Of a stretch of DNA of 40,386 nucleotides, positions 32,174 to 40,279 are shown piece by piece. Below the pieces are notes generated by a model that was not told where the DNA came from, searched no databases, and saw only the letters and a program-made list of their open reading frames with translations. Location: positions 1 to 40,386 of the forward strand of contig NZ_VSRL01000059.1 of NCBI RefSeq assembly GCF_012184385.1, written 5' to 3'. Position numbers and translations under genes: made by a program. This DNA is from Lentzea indica. GTDB taxonomy: Bacteria; Actinomycetota; Actinomycetes; Mycobacteriales; Pseudonocardiaceae. Numbering within the stretch: position 1 is the stretch's first letter; each line of letters begins with the position of its first letter.

Positions 32174-32899
32174 ATGAAGGTATTCGTGATCGGTGCGACG
32201 GGTGTGCTCGGACGGGAAGCGGTGCCGCGGCTGCGAGCGGCGGGACACGAGGTCGGGGTGCTGGACCGGCGCACCACCTCGATGTTCGACGCCGGGCAGC
32301 TCGCCACCGCGCTGACGGGCCACGACGCCGTCATCAACCTCGCCACCCGCATTCCGCTCAGCGCGAAGGCCGTCCTGGCCAGCGCATGGGCGGAGAACAA
32401 CCGCATCCGCACCGAGGGCAGCGCCGCACTGGTCGAAGCAACTCGGATGGCCGGCGTCGAGCGGATCGTGCAGGAGGGCATCTCGTTCGTCTACGCGGAC
32501 GGCGGTGACCGGGAGCTCGATGAGGACGCACCCCTCAAGCCGGTCGGGCACATCGCCAGTTCGGTGGAGGCGCAGAAGAACGTGCTCAGGCACCCCGGCG
32601 GCGTGTTCCTGCGCATCGGGATGCTGATCGGCGGCGAGGCGCAGAAACCGCCGGTGCTCGTGGGCGATGGCTGGATGTCGGTCGTGCACCCCGGTGACGC
32701 TGCGGCTGCGGCGATCGCCGCGCTCGAGGCGCCCCCTGGCATCTACAACGTCGGATCGCCGGTGTTGAAGCGGGACATGGGGATCACGCGCCTGCCCAAG
32801 TTCATGGGCAGGCTCTCGGCGTCGCTCGAGGTGTTCGCGCGGTCGCAGCGGGTGGTGAGCACGAAGCTCACCGAGGCCACGGGCTGGAAACCTCGCTAA
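32174..32899 (+). CDS. NAD(P)-dependent epimerase/dehydratase-type (extended SDR) protein
   Basis: 241 residues from ATG at 32174. MKVFVIGATGVLGREAVPRL is the N-terminal Rossmann fold with GATGVLG, followed by GHDAVINLATRIP and RIVQEGISFVYADG. The active-site Tyr/Lys pair of classical SDRs is not obvious in the usual YxxxK spacing, so it may be an atypical NmrA-like or non-catalytic member. No Shine-Dalgarno is evident, and the gene may be translated by reinitiation after the lipoproteins. It shares the CTAA stop overlap with convergent pruA. Confidence 0.82.
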   Translation: MKVFVIGATGVLGREAVPRLRAAGHEVGVLDRRTTSMFDAGQLATALTGHDAVINLATRIPLSAKAVLASAWAENNRIRTEGSAALVEATRMAGVERIVQEGISFVYADGGDRELDEDAPLKPVGHIASSVEAQKNVLRHPGGVFLRIGMLIGGEAQKPPVLVGDGWMSVVHPGDAAAAAIAALEAPPGIYNVGSPVLKRDMGITRLPKFMGRLSASLEVFARSQRVVSTKLTEATGWKPR

Positions 32900-34524
32900 C
32901 CCATGTGCGGGTACTTGTGATCCGTCGGCGGCACCAGGGTTTCCTTGATGGCGCGCGGGCTCGTCCAGCGCTGCAGGTTGTAGATCGAGCCCGCCTTGTC
33001 GTTCGTGCCGGAGCCGCGCGAGCCACCGAACGGCTGCTGCCCGACGACAGCGCCGGTCGGCTTGTCGTTGACGTAGAAGTTGCCCGCGGCGAACCGCAAA
33101 GCGCGATGCGCTTGTTCAACGGCCACGCGGTCGCGCGCGAAGACGGCACCGGTCAGCGCGTACGGGGTGGAGGTGTCGATGGTCTCCATCATCTTCGGGA
33201 AGTCCGCGTCCTCGTAGACGTGCACCGAGAGGATCGGGCCGAAGTACTCCGTCGTGAAGATGTCGTGGTGCGGGTCGGTGCCGAGCAGCACGGTCGGGTC
33301 GACGAAGTAGCCCACCGAGTCGTCGCACGTACCGCCGGCCAGCACCTCGACCGAAGTGGACGCGGACGCCATCAGCAGCGCTTCCTTGTGCTTGGCGAAC
33401 GCGCGGTGGTCGATGACCGCACCGCCGAACGCCGACAGGTCCGTGACATCGCCGTAGGACAAGGACTTGGTGACGTCGAGCAGCTGTTCCCGGACGCCGC
33501 CGTCCCACAACGAACGCGCGACGTACGCACGTGAGGCCGCCGAACACTTCTGGCCCTGGTACTCGAAAGCGCCGCGCACCAACCCGGTGACGAGGGCCCG
33601 GGGATCAGCGGAAGCGTGTGCCAGCACGAAGTCCTTGCCACCGGTCTCACCGACGACGCGCGGGTAGGCGCGGTAGTTGTCGAGGTTGCTCGCCATGGTC
33701 TGCCACAGCGCCTTGAACGTGCGCGTGGAGCCGGTGAAGTGCAGCCCGGCGAAGTACCTGTCCCGCAACGCCACCTGGCTCACCGCCTGGCCGTCACCGG
33801 TGACGAGGTTGATCACACCGGGCGGCAGGCCGGCCTCTTCGAGCAGCCGCATGGTGAAGTGCGCGGCGAGCTGCTGCGTCGGCGACGGCTTCCACACCAC
33901 GGTGTTGCCCATCAACGCGGGCGCCAGCGGCAGGTTGCCGGCGATGGCGGTGAAGTTGAACGGCGTGATCGCCACGACGAACCCGTCGAGCGGCCGGTGG
34001 TCCATCCGGTTCCACACGCCGGGGCTGGAGACCGGCTGCTCCTCGAGGATCCGGCGGCCGAAGTGGACGTTGAAGCGCATGAAGTCGATCAGCTCGCACG
34101 CCGAGTCGATCTCGGCCTGCTGCACGGACTTCGACTGCCCGAGAACCGTGGCGGCGTTGAGGGTGTCGCGCCACGGGCCGCTCAGCAGGTCGGCCGCCCT
34201 CAGCAGAACCGCGGCACGTTCGTCGAACGGCAGCTCCTGCCAGCCGGGCGCGGCGTGCTGGGCCGCTCGCATCGCGTCCGCGACGTCAGCGGACGTGGCC
34301 TGCGCGGACACCCCGAGCACGTGCCGGTGATCGTGCGGCTGAACGACGTCGATGCGCTCACCACCACCCATCCGCTGCTGACCGCCGATGGTCATGGTCA
34401 GCTCGTGTGTGGTGTTCTCGAGCTCTGCGATGCGTGCCTGCAGGCTGGCGCGTTCGGCGCTACCAGGAGCGTAGGTGTGCACGGGCTCGTTGACCGGTTC
34501 GGGTGCAGACGTTACGGCGTCCAT
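32896..34524 (-). CDS. pruA: 1-pyrroline-5-carboxylate / glutamate semialdehyde dehydrogenase
   Basis: Oxidises glutamate-5-semialdehyde (from proline or ornithine breakdown) to glutamate with NAD+. 542 residues from ATG at 34524, the usual length of the monofunctional enzyme. Key blocks are FVVAITPFNFTAIAGNL, VVWKPSPTQ, HFTGSTRTF, GETGGKDFVLAHA (general-base Glu) and EYQGQKCSAASRAYV (catalytic Cys), with the C-terminal QPFGGSRGSGTNDKAG. The frame continues to 35163 but those extra residues are not family-like. No proline dehydrogenase gene is adjacent. Divergent from the glyoxalase gene with only 36 bp between starts. Confidence 0.95.
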   Translation of the reverse strand: MDAVTSAPEPVNEPVHTYAPGSAERASLQARIAELENTTHELTMTIGGQQRMGGGERIDVVQPHDHRHVLGVSAQATSADVADAMRAAQHAAPGWQELPFDERAAVLLRAADLLSGPWRDTLNAATVLGQSKSVQQAEIDSACELIDFMRFNVHFGRRILEEQPVSSPGVWNRMDHRPLDGFVVAITPFNFTAIAGNLPLAPALMGNTVVWKPSPTQQLAAHFTMRLLEEAGLPPGVINLVTGDGQAVSQVALRDRYFAGLHFTGSTRTFKALWQTMASNLDNYRAYPRVVGETGGKDFVLAHASADPRALVTGLVRGAFEYQGQKCSAASRAYVARSLWDGGVREQLLDVTKSLSYGDVTDLSAFGGAVIDHRAFAKHKEALLMASASTSVEVLAGGTCDDSVGYFVDPTVLLGTDPHHDIFTTEYFGPILSVHVYEDADFPKMMETIDTSTPYALTGAVFARDRVAVEQAHRALRFAAGNFYVNDKPTGAVVGQQPFGGSRGSGTNDKAGSIYNLQRWTSPRAIKETLVPPTDHKYPHMG

Positions 34525-34560
34525 TCCCCCATCGTGGCACGCGGTAGTAGGGTCCGTCGG

Positions 34561-34947
34561 GTGGCGCGGGTGACTGGCATCGGCGGGGTTTTCCTGCGTT
34601 CCCGAGATCCTGTGCGCCTGGCCGCCTGGTACCGCGAGAACCTCGGCGTACCGATGAGCGAAAAGGGCACCGTCACCTTCCACTGGCTCGACACCGCGAC
34701 GGACGAACGCCCCGGCACGACCACGATGGCGTTGTTCGCTCAGGACACCGAGTACATCGGCGAGCCGCACCAGCGCACCATGCTGAACCTGCGCGTCGAC
34801 GACCTGCCGTCGTTGATGGCGAGGCTCAAGGCACGCGGGGTCGAGGTGCTGCCGGACACCGAGGACTCGGAGTTCGGGCGCTTCGGGTGGTGCGTTGATC
34901 CGGAGGGCAACCGGATCGAGCTCTGGGAACCCGCAGAAGGCATGTGA
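34561..34947 (+). CDS. Glyoxalase/bleomycin-resistance (VOC) family protein
   Basis: 128 residues from GTG at 34561, with AGGG eight bases upstream. The paired beta-alpha-beta-beta-beta modules are visible: GGVFLRSRDPVRLAAWYRE and, later, LRVDDLPSLMARLKARGVEV, ending with CVDPEGNRIELWEP. This last motif supplies the usual metal-ligand Glu. Substrate not predictable. Divergent from pruA. Confidence 0.88.
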   Translation: MARVTGIGGVFLRSRDPVRLAAWYRENLGVPMSEKGTVTFHWLDTATDERPGTTTMALFAQDTEYIGEPHQRTMLNLRVDDLPSLMARLKARGVEVLPDTEDSEFGRFGWCVDPEGNRIELWEPAEGM

Positions 34948-35537
34948 GCGCCACTGTCGGTGGTGGCCAACTAAGCAGGCTGCCTGAAGTCCTGTCCACC
35001 AACCGCCGAGCGCCCGGCGCCTGGCCCTGATGGCGTCTGCAAGTACCACCAACTCAACATCAACAGGCACCTTTCTACTACCAACAGGTCGCTTCGCGCC
35101 CCGAGCACGCGGTGTCGGTCCTACGGATGCGGAACAAGTTGGGTGTAGTTGAAGGTGATTCAATCAAGAGTCGGTAGTACTTGCAGATGCACTCTGTGCC
35201 CAGGCGCCAGTGACGTCACGGACAAGACTTCTGTCGGTGGTGCTCACTAGTCTTGAAATTGGGGGAACCCGGCCGCAGTCGTGTGTGTGGTGCGTGCTTA
35301 TCGGCTCGACGTGCCGAGCACGAACGGGAGAAATACGACCGGGTAGTCCAACCGCACGCCGTTCACTCGGATACGACCGGGACGCGGTCGTCGGTGAGCC
35401 CGTCACCCGATGGCCGCGTCGATCCCACCCGCATCCCGATGCGCCGAACTCGAAGGACTCGTGGCGCAACGGCCGGTACACGGCAACGCACGTCCCATGT
35501 CGGCAGCCACAAGTCGCTGCTGATCACGTGTCCACGC
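34948..35537. other. 590-bp region without a supported gene
   Basis: No ORF here shows family similarity or the strong third-position G/C bias of its neighbours; the longest candidates (35164-35481 minus, 35210-36031 plus) read as Arg/Ser/Thr-rich shadows. The left two thirds look less GC-rich than the rest of the window, with patches such as CAACTCAACATCAACAGG. It may be a decayed gene, an untranslated RNA or a promoter region. I see no clear repeat, terminator or attachment site. Confidence 0.5.
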
Positions 35538-36029
35538 TCAGAGCAGCTCCAGCACGAACGCGAGCTCCTGCGGCGCGTACCAGGCCAGCTCGTGGTCTTC
35601 CGCACTGCCCAGCGCGAACTCCGCATCCGGGTCGCCCAGGTCCGCGGCGTCCACAACCTCCGCCGCCGCGCGCACGTCCTCTTCCGCCTCGGACGTGTCG
35701 AGGTGCACGGAAGCGACGGCCTTCAACGTCACCGACCCGGAAACCTTCACGACCGAGAAGTCGAGGTCAGGACGCAGCGTCACGTCGTCCATGTCGACCG
35801 CGAGGACCGCACGGCGCGGCTCGGCCTTCTCGTCGCCCGCCAGCAACCGCAACGACGCGCGGGCGGCGTCCAGCATCGCGGCGTACTCCAGCTCCTCCGT
35901 GTCACCGGCGGCGTAGGACTCGCGCAGTGCGGGCGTCAGGGCGAAAGCCGTGCCGCCGATCGGAGTCAGTTCGCCGCTGTCGACGAAGGTGCGCAGCATC
36001 GGCACCGTGGCGGGGATGTAGACCCTCAT
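35538..36029 (-). CDS. DUF6912-type conserved actinobacterial protein
   Basis: A 163-residue acidic cytosolic protein beginning MRVYIPATVPMLRTFVDSG, with later ELEYAAMLDAARASLRLL, RRAVLAVDMDDV and an acidic C-terminus ending in a helix (WYAPQELAFVLELL). This pattern is conserved in actinobacteria without known function. The ATG overlaps the stop of the upstream WS/DGAT gene (ATGA), so the two are co-translated. A link to lipid metabolism is only positional. Confidence 0.75.
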   Translation of the reverse strand: MRVYIPATVPMLRTFVDSGELTPIGGTAFALTPALRESYAAGDTEELEYAAMLDAARASLRLLAGDEKAEPRRAVLAVDMDDVTLRPDLDFSVVKVSGSVTLKAVASVHLDTSEAEEDVRAAAEVVDAADLGDPDAEFALGSAEDHELAWYAPQELAFVLELL

Positions 36030-37419
36030 GACGCGCTCGCCGTTCCCATCAGTTCCTCCACCGACTCCTCGACCATGGTCGCGAGAACGTCCACATCGGA
36101 CATGGCGTCGCGGTCACCGTTCAGCCCGAAGTAAACACCGCCGTCGTACGACGTGACCCCGATGGCCAGCGCCTGGTTCTTGGCGAGCGGGACGACCGGG
36201 AAGATCTCGGTCATTCTCGCGCCTGCCGCGTACAGCGGCACCTGCGGGCCTGGAACGTTGGTGACGATCACGTTGAACAGCCGGCGGCTGAACGAGCTGG
36301 CTGCCCGCGCGCCGAGTGCGTGCAGCGTCGGCGGCGCGAAGCCGGAGACCTTCACCAGCGCGTCGGCGGCGACGGACTGGCCGGACTCCTGGTGGGCGCG
36401 CATCGCGTGGCTGACGTGGTGCAGGCGCACGACCGGGTTCGGTTCGCCGACAGGGAGGTCCACCAGGTAGGCGCTCACGTTGTTGCCCGAGTCGGGGTCG
36501 GCGTCGCGCACTGAGAGAGGCGCCATCGCACGGATCGTGGTGCTGCCGGTGACGTTCTCGCCGCGGCTGAGCAGCCAGTTCCGCATGGCACCGGACAGAG
36601 CGGCGAGCACCACGTCGTTGACGGTGCCGCCGTGGGTCTTGCGGATGGCGCGCAGGTCGTCGAGCTGGGCGCGGGCGACCGCGAACCGGCGCTGCGGCGA
36701 GGTGATGCGGACGTTCAGGGGCGTGCCGGGCGCGGGCGTCGCGGCGGTCCTCACCGCGGACGCGAGCACTCCGAAGGCGTTGAAGACCTTCTCGACCGTG
36801 GCGACGGTGTCGAGCGCGGCACTGCGGACGTTCTCGACGAGTTCACCGGGGCGCTGCACGATGTCGGTCACCGCGTCGGCCACGAGCTGCAGCGAGCTGG
36901 GCTCCGGCTGCGGCATCCAGAGGTTCTCGACGTTCGTGCGCGGCGACGGCGACACGTCCAGCATGACCTGGCCGATCTCCAGTGACGCGATGCCGTCGAT
37001 CATGGCCTGGTGGGTCTTGGTGATGACCGCGGTCTGGTTCTTCGCGAGGCCCTCGACCAGGTAGATCTCCCACAGCGGGCGGGAGTGGTCGAGCGGCCGG
37101 GACATCAGGCGCGCGACCAGGTCGTGCAGCTGGGTGTCGTTGCCCGGCTTGGGCAGGGCGCTGCGGCGCAGTGGTAGGTGACGTCGAAGTCCGGGTCGTC
37201 GACCCAGACCGGGCGCGCGATGCGTCCCGGGACGTGCACGACCTTCTGCCGGTAGCGCGGCACGAGGCTCAGGCGTTGCTCGATGAGGTCGACGAGCTTG
37301 TCGTAGTCGAAGCCCGCCTTGGGCCGTCGGAACACCGCCACGCCGCCGACGTGCATCGGCGTCGTGGAGTCCTCCAGGTACAGGAACGAGGCGTCCAGCG
37401 CTGACAGTCGGTCCGGCAT
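36026..37419 (-). CDS. Wax ester synthase/diacylglycerol acyltransferase (WS/DGAT), frameshifted
   Basis: Makes triacylglycerol or wax esters from acyl-CoA. ATG at 37419 starts MPDRLSALDASFLYLED, the family N-terminus, through PVWVDDPDFDVTYH. The frame then shifts near 37170 and resumes with LHDLVARLMSRPLDHSRPLWEIYLVEG. One added base gives 1395 bp, 464 residues. The usual HHxxxDG catalytic motif reads HQAMIDG, with the second His replaced by Gln, a variant I recall in other actinomycete paralogues that may lower or abolish activity. NVIVTNVPGPQVPLY is the second conserved block. The position before the Rv3235-like and secA genes matches M. tuberculosis tgs3 (Rv3234c). Confidence 0.88.
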
Positions 37420-37429
37420 GCGACCCAGC

Positions 37430-38095
37430 CTAGTGGCGTTTGCGGTCCATCAACTTCTCGAGCGCCGCGCGTTCGGCCGGGTCGCGGTCGTGGCGCTCCA
37501 GCCGGATGCGTGCGGCCTCCGGGATCGCCTCGATCGCCTTCGGGTCCACGTTGGCCATGAACGACCTGAGGAACCGCCACCGCGTGAGCTTCTTGACCGG
37601 CGCGAGGCGGGCGACGGCGAGCGACACCCAGCTCAGCGCGATGTCGAGCCTGCGGTCGCCCTTCGTCGCGGACGCCCAGTCGAGCACCACGGGGCCTTCC
37701 GGGCCGAGCACGACGTTGCCGGGGTGCAGGTCGAGGTGCAGGAGGTTCCCCTCACCGGAGAGGAAGTCGGGCGCCGCGATGACGTCGAGACGGTGGTGCA
37801 GGTCCGCGAGGTCCTTGCCGAGCTGACCGGCGAGCCACGGCTTGCGGCCGATCTCCTCGGACATGCGCGGGCCGGGCACGTACTGCATGACGAGCTCGTC
37901 GGCGGTGGCGTCGTGCACGCGCGGCACGGGGATGCCATGGCCGCTCAGGTACGTCATCATCTCGGCCTCGCGCCGCAGGTCACGGCCGGTGCGCGTGCGT
38001 TTGACGAGCAGCCCGTCGGACCGGATGAACACGTCCGAGTCCTGGCCGCTCGCGAGATGTTGACGTTGCGCGACGCTGCGCATACCTGCCGTCAT
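37430..38095 (-). CDS. Aminoglycoside phosphotransferase/Kdo-kinase-like small kinase
   Basis: About 221 residues from ATG at 38095; ATG codons at 38122, 38113 and 38083 are alternatives and none has a clear Shine-Dalgarno. It has a protein-kinase-like fold: LVKRTRTGRDLRREAEMMTYL supplies the ATP-binding Lys and helix-C Glu, LHLDLHPGNVVLG the catalytic loop (HxDxxxxN) and VVLDWASATKGDRRLDIA the metal-binding Asp. It belongs to the APH/RIO/Bud32-like group, and substrate may be a small molecule or protein. It lies 10 bp downstream of nothing but upstream of the WS/DGAT start, in the same direction, and could be its operon leader. Confidence 0.82.
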   Translation of the reverse strand: MTAGMRSVAQRQHLASGQDSDVFIRSDGLLVKRTRTGRDLRREAEMMTYLSGHGIPVPRVHDATADELVMQYVPGPRMSEEIGRKPWLAGQLGKDLADLHHRLDVIAAPDFLSGEGNLLHLDLHPGNVVLGPEGPVVLDWASATKGDRRLDIALSWVSLAVARLAPVKKLTRWRFLRSFMANVDPKAIEAIPEAARIRLERHDRDPAERAALEKLMDRKRH

Positions 38096-38200
38096 GTGAC
38101 GATCATCATGCATATGATCCAAAGCACAAGGGCCGAATGGCTCTAGTGGAGCTCTTCACCCGTTTGAGACGGCCGTGCTGGGCTCTGTCACCCTCTTCCC

Positions 38201-38959
38201 GTGGAGATCTCGCCCAAGGACCGCTTCGTCACCGTCTACGGCCGCAAGCCAGTGCTGGAGGCGCTGGACGACCCCGCGCTGTCGGTGGACAAGGTGGTGC
38301 TCGCCGACACGGCTCGCGGCCCGGCGGCGCGCGAGATTCTCGACGCGGCGCGGACTCGTGGCGTTGAGGTGCAGCGTGCGACGGCTCAGCGCGTGAAGGT
38401 GCTGGCCGGCAACGGCAAGCAGGACCAGGGCGTGCTCGCCGACGTGGTGGCGCCGCGGATGAAGCCGCTCGCGCTGGCGCTGGAAACCGAAGACCTGCGC
38501 AGTGTCCTGGTGCTCGACGGCATCACGACGCCCGCGAACGTCGGCATGATCCTGCGGACCGCGACCGCCGCGGGCATCGACGGCATCGTGGTGCCGCGCC
38601 GCGGCGTCGCGTCGATCGACCCGCTGGTGGTGAAGGCCTCCGCCGGGGTGGCTTTCCGAGCGCCCGTGCTGCGCTGCGGCACCGCGGCGGAGGCCTCGGC
38701 ATTGTTGCGCGCGTCCGGCTATCCGCTTTACGCGTTGGATTCCCACGCGTCCGACACGATTTATTCCGCCTCTTTCGGTGAACGCGCCGCTTTCGTGCTG
38801 GGCAGCGAAACGTCCGGAATCACCGACGACGTGCGTCCGCACATCACGTCGTGGCTCTCGATTCCGATGGCGGCGGGTGTGGAATCGCTCAACGTTGCTT
38901 CAGCGGCGGCCGTGCTCTGCTTCGAGCTCGTGCGCAGGGCTCAGCTCGACAGCCAGTGA
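38201..38959 (+). CDS. TrmH/SpoU-family RNA 2'-O-methyltransferase
   Basis: A 252-residue SPOUT enzyme methylating ribose 2'-OH in tRNA or rRNA. VTVYGRKPVLEAL opens an N-terminal substrate-binding domain. The knot is formed by LDGITTPANVGMILRTA (motif 1, catalytic Arg), FVLGSETSGI (motif 2) and IPMAAGVESLNVASAAAVLCFE (motif 3). The start is GTG at 38201. The target site cannot be told apart between TrmH, RlmB and resistance-type (Tsr) enzymes by eye. It overlaps the convergent secreted-protein gene by 19 bp. Confidence 0.92.
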   Translation: MEISPKDRFVTVYGRKPVLEALDDPALSVDKVVLADTARGPAAREILDAARTRGVEVQRATAQRVKVLAGNGKQDQGVLADVVAPRMKPLALALETEDLRSVLVLDGITTPANVGMILRTATAAGIDGIVVPRRGVASIDPLVVKASAGVAFRAPVLRCGTAAEASALLRASGYPLYALDSHASDTIYSASFGERAAFVLGSETSGITDDVRPHITSWLSIPMAAGVESLNVASAAAVLCFELVRRAQLDSQ

Positions 38960-39246
38960 ACGTGATAGCCGTCGACGCGGGGGTACCCCAGCAGTGACGT
39001 GCAGACAGCGACCGACGAGTCGCCCCTGACCCGGCCGATGCTGCCGTACTGGTCCCAGAATCCCAGGCCGTTCGAACAGTGGGCGACGGCACGGAAGCGC
39101 CCCGGCCTGCCCTCGTCGCAGAAGACCTCGACCGTGCGCCCGTCTCGCAGGTACTCGTCGTAGCAACCGCGCTCCTGCGCCTGCGCGGGTGATGCAATTG
39201 CCGTGGCTGCAATGGCGACTGCAACACAAGCGACAATTCTTCGCAT
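38941..39246 (-). CDS. Small secreted cysteine-containing protein
   Basis: 101 residues with a signal peptide (about residues 1-23, cleavage AQA-QE). The mature chain of about 78 residues has four cysteines (28, 43, 57, 82), suggesting two disulfide bonds, and aromatic-rich motifs (GFWDQYGSIG, GYHVHWLSS). No family recognised. ATG at 39246 follows a strong GGGGAGAAA. The AT-rich 39,240-39,310 stretch upstream contrasts with the surroundings and probably holds the promoter. Confidence 0.8.
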   Translation of the reverse strand: MRRIVACVAVAIAATAIASPAQAQERGCYDEYLRDGRTVEVFCDEGRPGRFRAVAHCSNGLGFWDQYGSIGRVRGDSSVAVCTSLLGYPRVDGYHVHWLSS

Positions 39247-39330
39247 TTTCTCCCCTATGTATTCGACTGCGTTCTTAATCGACAGTAGTGGGCAGCCGAA
39301 TAGCGGGCAATTACGCTGCGGAGTGAAATC

Positions 39331-39810
39331 TCAATCGCGGAGCGCGATCGCTAGCAGGATTTCCAGCTCCTCGAGGGTGGACCGTGTCGACCGATGGTGG
39401 ACGCCGACCATGCCCGCTTCCGCCGCGCCTCTGACGTTGACCGCGAGGTCGTCGACGAAAACGCACTCCTGCGGCTGGAGGTTCAGCTTGGCGGCGGTGA
39501 GCAGGTAGATCTCGGTCTCCGGCTTCGCGAGCCCGACCTCGCCGGAGATGACCGTGGCGTCGAACAGCCCCTGCCAAGCGGCCGGCGGCTGCCACCACCC
39601 GTCCGCGTTGGACAGCAGGGCGGTCTTCACGCCGTGTTTCCTGGCCCTTCTGAGGGCGGTGAGCAACGGCGGTTCCGCGGCGTTGTCCTCGCCGGGATCG
39701 GTCAGGACGCCGCCGTAGTCGAGCACCAGGGCCTTGAGCACCTTGTGGACGGTACCCACTTTCGAGTGCCACGTGTCCTGATCGGCCCGCCGACGCGCCT
39801 TGTTCGGCAT
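39331..39810 (-). CDS. HAD-superfamily hydrolase
   Basis: Up to 159 residues. Motif I is VLDYGGVLT (the catalytic DxG variant), motif II LLSNAD, motif III Lys in LAKPETEIYLL and motif IV CVFVDDLAVNV. The cap is very small, as in the epoxide-hydrolase-like/YihX group of phosphatases. ATG at 39810 would overlap the start of the divergent Rv3235-like gene (CATG shared). GTG codons at 39759 or 39741, nearer the fold, are equally possible. Substrate unknown. Confidence 0.85.
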   Translation of the reverse strand: MPNKARRRADQDTWHSKVGTVHKVLKALVLDYGGVLTDPGEDNAAEPPLLTALRRARKHGVKTALLSNADGWWQPPAAWQGLFDATVISGEVGLAKPETEIYLLTAAKLNLQPQECVFVDDLAVNVRGAAEAGMVGVHHRSTRSTLEELEILLAIALRD

Positions 39811-40213
39811 GCCCCCAGTTGTTCGTCGTCTGCCCGCCTACGAGCCGCCTGCCGGGGTGGTGGTGATTCCACGGCCCCGGCCACGGCCTGTCTGGGTGCC
39901 GGTGCCGGAACCACCGCCGCCTGCTCTCGACGCCGCCCGGTTGGTCGCGGTCGTGCTGGAGGTCCTGGACGGGCGGCGGGCCGGGCGGCTGTTGCGGCAC
40001 GTCGCCGTGCCAGGGCTGGCCGCACGGCTGGGTTCGCTGGTCCGGTCACGGACCACCCGGATGTTGCGAGTGCCTCGGGTTTGTCATCCGTCACGGTTCG
40101 TGGCAGAGATTTCGGTGACCGTGCGCAGGGACGAGCGGGTGCTGGCGGTGGCCGCTCGCGCCGAGCACCGGAACGGGCGGTGGTGGTTCACCGCGTTCAC
40201 GGTGCTGGAGTGA
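39809..40213 (+). CDS. Rv3235-family (DUF6459) protein
   Basis: About 134 residues from ATG at 39809. A Pro/Arg-rich N-terminus (VRRLPAYEPP, then PRPRPRPVWVPVPEPPPP) precedes a compact domain with LLRHVAVPGLAARL and the C-terminal block VTVRRDERVLAVAARAEHRNGRWWFTAFTVL. This pattern and the position next to secA match Rv3235 of M. tuberculosis, recently linked by family databases to the SecA neighbourhood but without known function. TTG at 39800 would add three residues. Converges on secA with a perfect terminator between. Confidence 0.85.
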   Translation: MPPVVRRLPAYEPPAGVVVIPRPRPRPVWVPVPEPPPPALDAARLVAVVLEVLDGRRAGRLLRHVAVPGLAARLGSLVRSRTTRMLRVPRVCHPSRFVAEISVTVRRDERVLAVAARAEHRNGRWWFTAFTVLE

Positions 40214-40226
40214 GCCCCGAAACGCC

Positions 40227-40263
40227 ACGTGGGCCGCGTTCCAGGAAGGAACGCGGCCCACGT
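40227..40263. terminator. Bidirectional terminator between the Rv3235-like gene and secA
   Basis: ACGTGGGCCGCGTTCC (40227-40242) pairs perfectly with GGAACGCGGCCCACGT (40248-40263) over a five-base loop. It lies 13 bp after one stop and 16 bp after the other. Confidence 0.92.
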
Positions 40264-40279
40264 CGGTGGTGCGGTCGGG

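Noticed and set aside
35164-35481. 105-codon frame on the minus strand in the gene-free region
   Set aside because: Arg/Ser/Thr-rich with no hydrophobic pattern, no Shine-Dalgarno and poor third-position G/C bias.
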